Shown here one piece after another: positions 7,728 through 15,709 of a DNA stretch of 35,558 bases. Where the stretch lies: positions 1-35,558 of the forward strand of contig CAZLXP010000016.1 of NCBI GenBank assembly GCA_964563535.1, read 5' to 3'. Under the pieces are notes generated by a model, which was not told the origin of the DNA, made no database searches, and saw only the letters and a list, made by a program, of their open reading frames with translations. Both the position numbers and the translations under genes were made by a program. Source of the stretch: WVWN01 sp964563535 (GTDB lineage Bacteria > RBG-13-66-14 > B26-G2 > WVWN01). Each line of letters begins with the position of its first letter. The first letter of the stretch is position 1.

Positions 7728-7998
7728 ATTAAAAAGACGCCGCGCCGCAATCAAGAAGGCGCGTGCCCGTAATAGATGCGAGGGAAAGCGTTCGAGAAGG
7801 GGGAAGCGCCGTGCGTAGAATAATAATATTGGCCATAATCGTCGCCGTCGCCGGCTCGGCCGGGGCCGCGACGTATTACGTCGACAGCGTGAACGGCCTC
7901 GACGACGCGAGCTGGAGCGGCGGCCCGGGCGACCCCTGGCGCACGATTACGTATGCCCTCTCCCGCGTGAGCGGCGCGAACACGTTCATGTGCCGGGG
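7416..7998 (+). repeat. 583-bp direct repeat, copy 3
   Basis: Same limits and length as copies 1 and 2, offset by 1328 bp from copy 2. It joins the 3' end of cassette 3 to the 5' end of cassette 4. Confidence 0.9.
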
Positions 7999-9058
7999 GG
8001 AGTTTGAGGAGGGGGTTATAGTGACGGCGGACGACGACGACAGCGTCTTCGTCGCGAATTCGGAGGCGCTCTTAAACGGTTTTGTAAAGTCTGACGACTA
8101 CGTCCGAGCTATGGTGGAAGGGTTCGACATACGCGGTTACGCGGAGAGCGGAGGGGTAAGTAGTATAACTGTTAGAAATTGCGTTTTCGTTTATCCGGAA
8201 GGTACCGCTCTCCGACCGGGCAGGTTTCACGGCGGGGCAGGGGCTTACTACTGTGTTTTTGAAGAATGCGGGAACGTCGCGACGGCGGGGGGATTGGAAT
8301 ACGGCGGCCTTTCGTTGGTGGAGAGTCAGATAATTAACTGTTTATCGGGCGTAGGCGTAACGGGTGGCGATAGGATTTCGGTAAGCGGTTGCAACTTCTA
8401 CGACGTCGAAGACACCGCGGTCCATATAGGCTTGTACGAGGGAGTGGGTGGAATTTACCGTTGTCTTTTCCGGGGCTGCGGTAAGGGGCCGTCGCTCTGG
8501 GTATCGGGATACGGTTACGGTTCGATTTCGGAGTGCGAGGTCTGGGACAACGGCTTAGGTATGAGGGCCGGGGCCGGCGATTACCAGGCCGGCGAACTCG
8601 CCGTATCGGATAACGTCGTCGTGAACAATCGGGGCAACGGCGCTGAGTTGGTTGGCGATAAAGTTACGTTTCGGAATAACGTTATTAAAAACAACGGCGG
8701 GCACGGCGTTTACATCTCCTACCAGGCGCCGGACCTCGGGACGCCCAAAGACCCGGGGCGGAACGTCTTCGCCGGCAACAAGTCCGGCTACGATGTCTAC
8801 AACGGCTCGCAGAGGAATATCCCGGCCTACGGCAATACGTGGGACCCGCAATCCGAACGGGAGATGAAGGGCAAGACGTGGAAGACGGTCAACGTCACGC
8901 GCATCTATGACCACTGGGACGACCCCAAGTTCGGTTACGTGATGTGGAGCGAGCCGGTCGCCGTTGAGCCGGCGTCGCTGGGGCGAATCAAGGCGTCGTT
9001 CGGCGCAGAGAACGGGCCTGAACAAACGAACACAGCTCCTATGATAGATCGGCCGTGA
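7811..9058 (+). CDS. Secreted right-handed beta-helix surface protein, cassette 4, SLGR-tagged with divergent end
   Basis: 415 residues from GTG 7811, with the constant 5' part shared with cassettes 2 and 3. The core has the same Cys-marked rungs (VRNCVF, YYCVFEECGN, IINCLSG, VSGCNF, YRCLFRGCGK, ISECEV). Its 3' part is a diverged version of the constant block (NVFAGNKSGYDVYNGSQRNIPAYGNTW; TRIYDHWDDPKFGYVMWSEPV), so homogenisation has not reached this end of the array. The tag is ASLGRIKASF, but the tail after it (GAENGPEQTNTAPMIDRP) is different. It ends with TGA, evidence that TGA is normally read as stop in this genome. The stop overlaps a GTG that opens a 29-codon reading frame. Confidence 0.8.
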   Translation: MRRIIILAIIVAVAGSAGAATYYVDSVNGLDDASWSGGPGDPWRTITYALSRVSGANTFMCRGEFEEGVIVTADDDDSVFVANSEALLNGFVKSDDYVRAMVEGFDIRGYAESGGVSSITVRNCVFVYPEGTALRPGRFHGGAGAYYCVFEECGNVATAGGLEYGGLSLVESQIINCLSGVGVTGGDRISVSGCNFYDVEDTAVHIGLYEGVGGIYRCLFRGCGKGPSLWVSGYGYGSISECEVWDNGLGMRAGAGDYQAGELAVSDNVVVNNRGNGAELVGDKVTFRNNVIKNNGGHGVYISYQAPDLGTPKDPGRNVFAGNKSGYDVYNGSQRNIPAYGNTWDPQSEREMKGKTWKTVNVTRIYDHWDDPKFGYVMWSEPVAVEPASLGRIKASFGAENGPEQTNTAPMIDRP

Positions 9059-9144
9059 ATAAACGATTATTAAAGAAGGTGCTCGAAGACCAGTTAGCCG
9101 CCAGGGCGGAGAAGGTACCGGGTGATATGCGTGTCGAGTATTAA
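9055..9144 (+). CDS. Possible 29-residue micro-ORF overlapping the stop of cassette 4
   Basis: GTG 9055 overlaps the TGA of cassette 4 (GTGA) and opens 29 codons to TAA 9142-9144: NKRLLKKVLEDQL, then AARAEKVPGDMRVEY. The composition is protein-like and amphipathic. In the same frame upstream, TNEHSSYDRSAV also reads sensibly back to a stop at about 9019, so this may be the tail of an older gene whose start was lost when the array formed. No good ribosome site is visible. Function unknown. Confidence 0.25.
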   Translation: MNKRLLKKVLEDQLAARAEKVPGDMRVEY

Positions 9145-9166
9145 GCGGGAAGGTTCGAGCGCGGTA

Positions 9167-9985
9167 ATGTTAGCTGTACTTCGCGTTGCTTGCGCGTACG
9201 CGGCAGGTTTCTCGGGGGCGGCGGCGGGGGGTCACCTCGGTAGTGTAGTTAATTCGTGGGACGCCCGGTACATCATCAGCGGGCGGGAGGGCCTTTACCC
9301 GTTAGGGGTAGCTTATAACGACGGTTACTTATGGCTGAGCTACGGTAGTCATTTATTAAAACGGTGCCCGTCGAATGGCTCAATTGTAAAAGTGGTACAC
9401 ACGCCGGAGCGGACTTATGATGACATCGGTTACGATAGTGCCCGGGGTTATATATACGGGAGTTTGTCTTGGTATTATATCGGTATTACGGAGGCCAATA
9501 CCGGGCGATTAGTGGGGAGCTTCCGCGTTCCACCCGGCGCCGAGGGCGAACTTACGATTACTTTCAGCCGCGAGGCGGCGACGCCGCTTTGGATAGCTAC
9601 GCCCGTAAAGCCTGTAATTTGGCGCCTGACCGATAACGGTAGGATCGTATCTTCTTACGTGCCCCAATTTCCTTGTTACTATATAAACGGGTTAGCATAT
9701 GCCGGAGAAACGCCCGTCGGTCGCGTTTTATTCGCCGGGCAACAGTATATGAGCGTTCCCTCCCGCGTATTCGCGCTTAGGCCTAGGAACGGTTCAATAT
9801 TATATTCTTTCGTTTCTCCTTTACCGCAGAATTCGCTATCCGACTTAACTTGGGACGGTCGTTACTTATGGGGTATACACGCCGTATGGGCAAGGGGACC
9901 CGCCTATATTTACCAATTCGTAGCGACGACGGACGTCGCGGTCTACCCGTGTAGTGTCGGGCGTGTTAAAGCTATTTACCGCTAA
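9167..9985 (+). CDS. Secreted beta-propeller-like protein, SLGR-tagged
   Basis: 272 residues from ATG 9167 (GCGGGAAGG lies upstream; GTG 9122 is an in-frame alternative). The signal peptide is MLAVLRVACAYAAGFSGAAAGG. The rest has repeated short blade-like motifs: LGVAYNDGYLWLSYG, DDIGYDSARGYIYGS, EATPLWIATPVKPVIWRL, INGLAYAGETPVGRVLFAGQ, LSDLTWDGRYLWGIH. Each has a G/D-x-x-Y-L/I-W strand, as in NHL or YncE-type propellers; about five to six blades are present. The protein ends CSVGRVKAIYR, a variant of the shared C-terminal tag with Val replacing Leu. Codon use is AT-richer than in the housekeeping genes (many TTA, GTA, TAT). It is the last gene of the plus-strand block and is closed by a strong terminator. 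Ligand or role unknown. Confidence 0.75.
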   Translation: MLAVLRVACAYAAGFSGAAAGGHLGSVVNSWDARYIISGREGLYPLGVAYNDGYLWLSYGSHLLKRCPSNGSIVKVVHTPERTYDDIGYDSARGYIYGSLSWYYIGITEANTGRLVGSFRVPPGAEGELTITFSREAATPLWIATPVKPVIWRLTDNGRIVSSYVPQFPCYYINGLAYAGETPVGRVLFAGQQYMSVPSRVFALRPRNGSILYSFVSPLPQNSLSDLTWDGRYLWGIHAVWARGPAYIYQFVATTDVAVYPCSVGRVKAIYR

Positions 9986-9993
9986 ATAATTCG

Positions 9994-10022
9994 AAAGCCG
10001 GCCGTCGGGCCGGCTTTTTTTA
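9994..10022 (+). terminator. Rho-independent terminator
   Basis: A perfect 10-bp stem AAAGCCGGCC / GGCCGGCTTT with GTCG loop, followed by a T run, begins 9 bp after the stop at 9985. Confidence 0.92.
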
Positions 10023-10041
10023 TTTTAAGCTCGGTGGCTTC

Positions 10042-10815
10042 TTATTCTAGATAATACCCACCCACGCACGCGACCGCCCACCGCGGCTCAGCCGTCTCCA
10101 TATCCGTAACGACGTATACGTCCAGATAGCGAAAGAGGACGTCGCTGGCGACGGGCGGGAGGCGCTCCAGGCGCGCGCTCACGACGGCCAGGCCCCGCTC
10201 GTAGTCCGCGGCCTCAAGCTCCAGCTCCGCCGCGGCGGCGTCGGCGACGATTTTATAATTCTTATTGTACGGCCGATGAACCTCGCCGGAGATAAGGTCG
10301 AGCTTTATCTTTTTTATGTCCTTGCCCAACGTCGCCAGGTTGGCGCGCACTTTCTCCTCGTTCAAGGTAGGTTCCGCGAGCGTCTCCAGTTCGTCGGGGC
10401 GTAGTATATAAGCGTACGCGTAGAGGTCATCGGCGGCGACGAGGCCGCGGGCGCGGGCGAAGCCGCCGGGTTCGTCCGTCGGCGCGCCGGGGGGGAGAAC
10501 GTCCATATAGAAATAGCGCACGTCGAACGGCGCCTCGAGCAGGACTTTCTTTTCCCCCACTACGGGTTCTTTTATCGAACAAAGGAGGATGGCGCCGCCC
10601 GCCAGGCCGCCGCGTTGCCAGCGGCCTGCGACCGCGGCCAAGTCGCCCGGGCGATACGCGTCGTCCCGGGCGGCCTCGACCGTTTGGAACGGTGCGGGGC
10701 CCGGCCAAAGGTAAAGCGGGACCTTGGCCTCGCCGGCCGCGCGCAAAGCGGCCGGGGCGGCCGCTAAGGCGAGGCAAATTACGAAAACCTTATTCGCGGT
10801 TTCGACGCCGTTCAT
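10042..10815 (-). CDS. Secreted hypothetical protein
   Basis: 257 residues from ATG 10815. That ATG overlaps the TGA of argF by four bases (ATGA), so it is translationally coupled to argF. The signal peptide is NKVFVICLALAAAPAALRAAG, with likely cleavage after AAG or nearby. The mature part is mixed alpha/beta with Y/D-rich strands (KVLLEAPFDVRYFYMDVLPPG; DDLYAYAYILRPDELE; LFRYLDVYVVTDMETAEPRWAVACVGGYYLE). I recognise no domain. It lacks the SLGR tag and a lipobox, so it is probably periplasmic. The coupling to argF is probably positional rather than functional. Confidence 0.65.
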   Translation of the reverse strand: MNGVETANKVFVICLALAAAPAALRAAGEAKVPLYLWPGPAPFQTVEAARDDAYRPGDLAAVAGRWQRGGLAGGAILLCSIKEPVVGEKKVLLEAPFDVRYFYMDVLPPGAPTDEPGGFARARGLVAADDLYAYAYILRPDELETLAEPTLNEEKVRANLATLGKDIKKIKLDLISGEVHRPYNKNYKIVADAAAAELELEAADYERGLAVVSARLERLPPVASDVLFRYLDVYVVTDMETAEPRWAVACVGGYYLE

Positions 10816-11741
10816 AACAACATCGCGAGCAGCGCTTTCTGGGCGTGGAGGCGGTTTTCGGCCTCGTCCCATATCGCGCTCTGGGGGCCGCGCGCCACGT
10901 CTTCGGTTATCTCCTCGCCGTAGTGGGCGGGGAGGCAGTGAAGGACGACGGCGTGGGGGGCCGCGGCGGCGACCATATCCGCGTCGACGGTGAAGCCGGC
11001 GAAGGCCTGCTTCTTTCGCGCCGCCACTTCTTCTTCGCCCATGCTGGCCCACACGTCGGTATATATTACGTCCGCGCCGCGCGCCGCGGCCAGGTCGCGG
11101 CCGACGGCGATTTGGGCGCCGGTTTTCGCCGCGAGTCGTCGGGCCCGCGACGCTATTTCGGCGGCGGGCGCGAAACCGGCCGGCGTTACTATCGTGACGT
11201 TCAGGCCCATTATGGCGCCGCCCAACATCAGCGAATGCGCGACGTTGTTGCCGTCGCCGACGTATACGAGCGTGAGGCCGTCGAACTTGCCGAAGCGTTC
11301 GCGGACCGTCATGAGGTCGGCCAAGACCTGACAGGGATGCAGCAAGTCCGAAAGGCCGTTGATTACCGGGACGTCGCCGTACTCGACCAGCTTCTCGACT
11401 AAGTCGTGGCCGAAGACGCGCGCCGCGATGCCGTGGACGTACCGCGAGAGGACCGCGGCGACGTCGGCGATAGACTCGCGCGTGCCGATGCCTACTTCGT
11501 CGGGGCCCAAATACAACGCGTCGCCGCCGAGCTCGTGCATCGCGACGTCGAAGGATACCCGCGTCCGAAGCGACGGTTTTTGGAACAACAACGCCAGCGT
11601 CTTGCCGGCGTGGGTGTCGCGCCGCACGCCGGCGCCCCGCTCCCGCTTGAGTTCGTCCGCCAGGTCGAGCACGGCGGTTATTTCCTCCGCGGTGAAGTCC
11701 GCGAGCGTTAAGAACGACCTTCCGCTTAAATCCAACGCCAT
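10812..11741 (-). CDS. argF: Ornithine carbamoyltransferase
   Basis: 309 residues. This cytosolic enzyme of arginine synthesis makes citrulline from ornithine and carbamoyl phosphate. The carbamoyl-phosphate signature S-L-R-T-R is at about 57-61, with F-Q-K-P just before it. HPCQ, which contacts carbamoyl phosphate, is at about 140. The ornithine-side motif LHCLPAHYGEEI, with the catalytic Cys, is near 265. The ornithine loop region shows VWASMGEEE, matching the D-x-W-x-S-M-G signature that separates ornithine from aspartate transcarbamylases. The length is normal. No other arginine genes are visible here. It lies between an MBL hydrolase (33 bp upstream) and the coupled secreted protein downstream. 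Confidence 0.93.
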   Translation of the reverse strand: MALDLSGRSFLTLADFTAEEITAVLDLADELKRERGAGVRRDTHAGKTLALLFQKPSLRTRVSFDVAMHELGGDALYLGPDEVGIGTRESIADVAAVLSRYVHGIAARVFGHDLVEKLVEYGDVPVINGLSDLLHPCQVLADLMTVRERFGKFDGLTLVYVGDGNNVAHSLMLGGAIMGLNVTIVTPAGFAPAAEIASRARRLAAKTGAQIAVGRDLAAARGADVIYTDVWASMGEEEVAARKKQAFAGFTVDADMVAAAAPHAVVLHCLPAHYGEEITEDVARGPQSAIWDEAENRLHAQKALLAMLL

Positions 11742-11774
11742 ATGACGAGATTCCTCCCGCGATTTGTTGGCGCG

Positions 11775-12638
11775 TTAGGCCGCGCCCTCGTCCGGCGGCG
11801 CCGGCGTAAAGACGTACCGCCCGTCGTTTTCCACCGCCACCCGGCCGATGGGGTTGTCGATTTCGTGGGGTAAAAATAGCAAAGCCCGCCGCCGCGCCGC
11901 CCGCCGCAAGAGCGTCTTCTTCGCTTCCAAGGTGGTTTGGGGGTGGAGGTCGTAAGCCGTGGCGTAGGCGGGCGGGACGTACGCCGCGGTGGGTAATATG
12001 TCGCCGGGGAAGTAGCCGACCCGGCGGCGGGAGGCGACGCGCACGACCTGGTGCGCCGTGGTGTGGCCGCCCGTCACGATAGTCGACACGTTTTTGCTCA
12101 GGAATTGGTCGCCCTCGAGCAATCTGAGGCAGCCCGCCTCTTTCAGCGGCAAGAAGTCTTCCGGTTGATATCCGCCCCGGGTCCTTTCGTTGGGGTGGGT
12201 GGCGTCGAGCCAGTCGCGGCGTTGGCAGAGATAGGTGGCTTTGGGGAACGTGATGCCGAGAACGCCGTCGTCGTCGATCGTCGTCGCGCCGCCGGCGTGG
12301 TCGAAGTGGAGGTGGGTGAGGATTACGGCGTCGACCTCGTCGGCGCCGACGCCGACCTTCGCCAGTTCGTCGAGGAGCGCGCCGTCTTTCTTGACGGCGT
12401 ATATGTCGCGCCATTTGGCGTTGAGCTTGTTGCCCAGGCCCGTGTCCACCAGGATGTTGTGTCGCTTGGTTTGAATCAGGTAGCAGTTGACGGCCAGGGG
12501 CACGCGGCCGCGGCGGTCCGGTTGGGCGTGCCTCGACCAAATCGCTTTGGGGACGATGCCGAAGATGGCGCCGGCGTCGGTCCAGTATACCGAGTCGCGC
12601 AGCAAATGAACTTTTACGTCTCCGACTTGATACGGCAT
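11775..12638 (-). CDS. Metallo-beta-lactamase-fold hydrolase (AHL lactonase-like)
   Basis: 287 residues from ATG 12638, four bases after the rlmN stop, so coupled. The frame is open upstream into rlmN, but that part is a shadow. The zinc motif H-L-H-F-D-H-A-G sits at about residues 108-115, followed by a long insertion with TYLCQRRDWLDATHP, then TGGHTTAHQVV (third His) and GYFPGDILP (bridging Asp), and a late His in LFLPHEID. This matches the branch of MBL hydrolases containing N-acyl-homoserine lactonases and related esterases. N-terminal LLRDSVYWTDAGAIFGIVPKAIW is typical of that branch. The real substrate cannot be deduced; lactone or ester hydrolysis is the family expectation. Confidence 0.85.
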   Translation of the reverse strand: MPYQVGDVKVHLLRDSVYWTDAGAIFGIVPKAIWSRHAQPDRRGRVPLAVNCYLIQTKRHNILVDTGLGNKLNAKWRDIYAVKKDGALLDELAKVGVGADEVDAVILTHLHFDHAGGATTIDDDGVLGITFPKATYLCQRRDWLDATHPNERTRGGYQPEDFLPLKEAGCLRLLEGDQFLSKNVSTIVTGGHTTAHQVVRVASRRRVGYFPGDILPTAAYVPPAYATAYDLHPQTTLEAKKTLLRRAARRRALLFLPHEIDNPIGRVAVENDGRYVFTPAPPDEGAA

Positions 12639-12642
12639 ATCG

Positions 12643-13689
12643 TTAACGTCCCGCGCCGGCGGCGGTGCGATTGGCCAGCGTACCGCAGGCCGCTTGGACC
12701 GAGAGGCCGCGCGGCCTCCGGACCGTAAGGGCCATCGGCCCCCGCGCCACCTCCGCCAGGAACGCCGCCAACCTTTTTTCGCTGGGCGCGGCATAGGGCG
12801 CGCCGGGCCAACCGTTGAACGGGATTACGTTTATCTTGCACGGCACGCGGCGCGTGAACGCGACGAGGGCGCCCGCATGGCGCCGGTCGTCGTTCACGCC
12901 GGCGCATATTACGTATTCGAACGTAAGGCGGCGACGCGTGCGCCGGGTGTAATAACCGCAGGCCTGCGCCAAATCGTCGAGCGGGTAGCGGCCGGCGCCC
13001 GGCATGAGTTGGTCGCGCGTCTCCTGCACGGCGCTGTTTAGCGAGACGGCCAGCTTGACCGCCGGCCCTCCGTCCGCCCACTTCACGATTTGCTGCGGAA
13101 GGCCCACGGTGGACGCCGTTATCCGCCGGCTGCCGACGTCGAAATGTTCCCGCAAGAGGCCGACGGCGCCCGCCACGGCCTCGTAGTTGGCGAGCGGTTC
13201 CCCCTGGCCCATTAAGACCGCGTTGCGTATGCGGCCGTCGGGATGGCGGTTTTGAACGACGGCGAATTGGGCGAAGATTTCGTAAGGCGTAAGGTTGCGA
13301 CGGAACGGCAGCCTTCCGGTCGCGCATATCCGGCAGCCGAATTGACAACCGACCTGGCACGACAGGCAGACGGCGTCGTGGTCGCCGCCGGGCATGTAGA
13401 CCGCCTCCACGTACGCGCCGTCTCGCAGCTCGAGTAAGTACTTTACGGTGCCGTCGGCGTCGGACGCCTCGTCCCGCACCGCGGGGCGGGGAAGATAAAA
13501 GGCCTGCGCGAGTTTCTGTCGGAAAAGCGCCGGCAGGTCCGTCATCTCGTCGAACGTCGCCGCGGCCCGCGGAAAAAGCCACCGCTCGAGTTGGTCGGCC
13601 CGATACGACGGCTCGCCCGCGGCTCGGACGAACGCCGCCCTTTCGGCCGCGCCTAAGGCCGTGACGTCCTTGAGGTCCTCGTCCGGCAT
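12643..13689 (-). CDS. rlmN: 23S rRNA (A2503-C2)/tRNA (A37-C2) methyltransferase RlmN
   Basis: 348 residues. This radical-SAM enzyme methylates C2 of A2503 in 23S rRNA and of A37 in some tRNAs. The iron-sulphur motif C-x3-C-x2-C is in GCQFGCRICATG (about residues 114-125), preceded by the usual SCQVGC. MGQGEPLANYEAV matches the GGEP-type SAM-binding region. ITASTVGLPQQI and LAVSLNSAVQETRDQLMP are family blocks. The C-terminal Cys that carries the methyl is in QAACGTL, near residue 336. A glutamate-rich acidic N-terminal helical domain precedes the barrel as expected. It follows the M29 peptidase by 10 bp and is coupled to the MBL gene. Confidence 0.95.
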   Translation of the reverse strand: MPDEDLKDVTALGAAERAAFVRAAGEPSYRADQLERWLFPRAAATFDEMTDLPALFRQKLAQAFYLPRPAVRDEASDADGTVKYLLELRDGAYVEAVYMPGGDHDAVCLSCQVGCQFGCRICATGRLPFRRNLTPYEIFAQFAVVQNRHPDGRIRNAVLMGQGEPLANYEAVAGAVGLLREHFDVGSRRITASTVGLPQQIVKWADGGPAVKLAVSLNSAVQETRDQLMPGAGRYPLDDLAQACGYYTRRTRRRLTFEYVICAGVNDDRRHAGALVAFTRRVPCKINVIPFNGWPGAPYAAPSEKRLAAFLAEVARGPMALTVRRPRGLSVQAACGTLANRTAAGAGR

Positions 13690-13699
13690 GGCGGCGTTT

Positions 13700-14809
13700 C
13701 TACGAGGTTCCCACCAATTCGCCCTTGTCCATGATGGTCGTGCCGTCGGCTTGGACCATAGGCTCGAAAACCAACATATCCTGGTGGTAGGAACAGGAGT
13801 TGACGCCGTCCATGAAGCGGTTTTCCCCGAGCGCGAGGTGGATCGTGCCGGTCATCTTTTCGTCGGTCAGGATGGAACCGTAGGCCTCGACCACGGCGGG
13901 GTTAAGGCCGACGCCGAATTCGCCCAACCGTAAACAGTCGCCGTGACCGGCCTCGACGAAGTCGGTGAAGACGTCGAACCCTTCTTTGGCCGCTTTGGGC
14001 GTGGCGTTTCCTTTTTCGAATTCCAGGACGAGGTCGGTAATCCTGCAGCCTTGGATGAACGTACGGTCGAGGACCACGCGCCCCTCGACGCTGTCCTCCC
14101 GCGGGGCGCAATAGACTTCGCCCGCCGGAACGTTGGCGATGAGGGCGCCGTCTTCTTCGCCGGGGTAGGCCAGGATGCCGTCGTCAATCCGGATTTTGCG
14201 CCCCGCGATGGAGAAGGTAAGGTCGGTACCTTTTTTGGATTTTATGGATATCTCGCTTACGTCCTTCAGTTTGTCGTAGACGTTGCGGGCGCGATGGCGT
14301 ATGACGGCCGGCGGGACCTCGACCGCGCGCCAGAAGAGCAAATGGTACTTCGCGAAGTCGATGCCGAAGAAGTTGGCCTGCTCCACGGTGGGGAAATCGG
14401 TTACCACGACGCGGCGTTCTTTGGTGAAGTACATCGCGTCCATAATCGGCCTGGTCCGCTTTTGGACCAGCGTGGCGCGCTCCGGCAAAAGCTGGCGGCT
14501 GAGGAGAGGGTTGCGCCAGCTGGAGTCGATTTTTATTATTACGTCGGAGTTGCGTATAAGTTCTATGAGGTGCGGGGGCGCTTCCGCCAGGACGTCGAGC
14601 GGGGTCTCGTTTTCGACCCGCAGGCGAAACTCGTCGTTGGCGGCGACTATCAACGGATGGGCGCCGGCGCGCGCGCATTCCGTCCCGATCAGCTCCGCGT
14701 AATATTGCGCGTCCGCCCGGGTGCGGATGAGCACCCTCTCGCCGGGGCGGATGCGAACGTTGTCGTGCGTTATGTGCCGCGCGATGGTTGCGAAATCCGG
14801 TTTGTACAT
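13700..14809 (-). CDS. M29-family aminopeptidase
   Basis: 369 residues from ATG 14809, which has GGAGAAAGGACGGC just upstream. An alternative ATG 14860 would add 17 charged residues and overlap hslV by eight bases. The protein matches thermophilic-type metallo-aminopeptidases (AmpS/AmpT group), cytosolic dimers that release N-terminal residues. Metal ligands fit the family: Glu in NVPAGEVYCAP, Glu in RLGEFGVGLNP, His in GTIHLALGEN, and His/Asp in SYHQDMLV near the C-terminus. The N-terminal half has GERVLIRTRADAQYYAELIGTEC, the typical opening. With hslV directly upstream, the pair could serve in peptide turnover after HslUV cleavage, which is an inference from position. Confidence 0.85.
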   Translation of the reverse strand: MYKPDFATIARHITHDNVRIRPGERVLIRTRADAQYYAELIGTECARAGAHPLIVAANDEFRLRVENETPLDVLAEAPPHLIELIRNSDVIIKIDSSWRNPLLSRQLLPERATLVQKRTRPIMDAMYFTKERRVVVTDFPTVEQANFFGIDFAKYHLLFWRAVEVPPAVIRHRARNVYDKLKDVSEISIKSKKGTDLTFSIAGRKIRIDDGILAYPGEEDGALIANVPAGEVYCAPREDSVEGRVVLDRTFIQGCRITDLVLEFEKGNATPKAAKEGFDVFTDFVEAGHGDCLRLGEFGVGLNPAVVEAYGSILTDEKMTGTIHLALGENRFMDGVNSCSYHQDMLVFEPMVQADGTTIMDKGELVGTS

Positions 14810-14852
14810 GCCGTCCTTTCTCCGCTCGGCCTCCGATTTTTTAAGGCCGCCG

Positions 14853-15401
14853 TCAGCCATTTTGCGTTTTGAGCTCCAGGACCGTTATGTTTCCGTTGGA
14901 ATACAGGTCTATCGCCGCGGACGCGGCGAGGCTCTCGCGGCATATCTCGGCGGCGGAAAGCTCGGTGTGTTTGAGTAAAACGCGCGCCGCGGCCAGGGCG
15001 TACGGGCCGCCGGAACCCAGCGCGATTATGCCGTCGTCGGGTTCGAGAACGTCGCCCGTGCCGGTTATGACGTACGAGTGGTAGGCGTCGACGGCGGCGA
15101 TGAGGGCGTCGAGTTGGCGGAGCATCTTGTCGGTGCGCCAGGTCTTCGCCAGTTCCACCGCCGCGCGGGGGAGGTTGCGCGGGTGAGCCTTGAGTTTTTC
15201 CTCGAGCCGTTCGAACAGCGCGAGCGCGTCGGCGGTGGCGCCCGCGAAACCGCACAGGACCTTCCCTTCCAGCATCTCGCGGACTTTCACCGCCCCGGCC
15301 TTGAGTATCGTATCGCCTACGGTGACCTGGCCGTCGGCGCCGAGCGCTACCCCGTCGCCGCGCCGGACCGACAGAACGCTAGTGCCGTGCGGTTTTTCCA
15401 T
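14853..15401 (-). CDS. hslV: ATP-dependent protease subunit HslV (ClpQ)
   Basis: 182 residues. This is the proteolytic chamber of the HslUV protease, with two hexameric rings and an N-terminal threonine nucleophile. Here the sequence starts with a six-residue propeptide ending in HG before Thr7 (HGTSVLSVRRGDGVALGADGQVT), so processing would expose Thr7. The family blocks that follow are VREMLEGKVLCGFAGATADALALFERLE, HPRNLPRAAVELAKTWRTDKMLRQL and DDGIIALGSGGPYALAAA. The length is normal. hslU, usually adjacent, is not in this window. The downstream M29 aminopeptidase follows closely on the same strand. The stop is TGA. Confidence 0.93.
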   Translation of the reverse strand: MEKPHGTSVLSVRRGDGVALGADGQVTVGDTILKAGAVKVREMLEGKVLCGFAGATADALALFERLEEKLKAHPRNLPRAAVELAKTWRTDKMLRQLDALIAAVDAYHSYVITGTGDVLEPDDGIIALGSGGPYALAAARVLLKHTELSAAEICRESLAASAAIDLYSNGNITVLELKTQNG

Positions 15402-15709
15402 AATCGCTGTTAGTTTTTCCTTTTTGTGGGTCGGCTTCCATATCTCGTTTAACTACTATGTTATCTAAACCCGTGATATCTGTTACTAATCCTTAGCCGC
15501 CGCCCTTTGGCCCAAGAGCCGACCGTTAGGGCCGGCGGCCCGTTCTGCTGCGGCGGCCACGGCGAACCTTCGCCAGGGCCGATAACCAATAGTCCCGTTG
15601 AAGATGCGGAACACAATAATAATATTTCCCCCTCGTCGCCCCGCTTAAGTAGAATATTTTCCTTTAATCCGCTATTATACATTAAACAGGCGCCCCGTTG
15701 TATTTTTTT
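15402..15709. other. 308-bp gap between xer and hslV with no convincing gene
   Basis: The minus strand has a 73-codon open frame (15682-15461), but it lacks a ribosome site and recognisable sequence. The segment contains an AT-rich patch (15600-15720) next to GC-rich blocks. I see no tRNA shape, clear terminator or strong promoter; a promoter for hslV is expected but not certain. Confidence 0.5.

Noticed and set aside
3812..9058. CRISPR array or insertion sequence behind the long repeats
   Set aside because: The repeats are 583 bp, protein-coding at both ends and part of gene copies. No transposase, terminal inverted repeats or short spacers are present.
9167..9985. Membership of the 9167 propeller in the beta-helix family
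   Set aside because: It lacks the ATYYVDS opening and rung pattern. Only the C-terminal tag is shared.
10042..12540. An 832-codon minus-strand frame
   Set aside because: Its first two thirds are an arginine-rich shadow of argF and the MBL gene. The real gene begins at ATG 10815 with a signal peptide.
15461..15682. A 73-codon minus-strand frame upstream of hslV
   Set aside because: No ribosome site and irregular composition; it may be chance in a non-coding gap.
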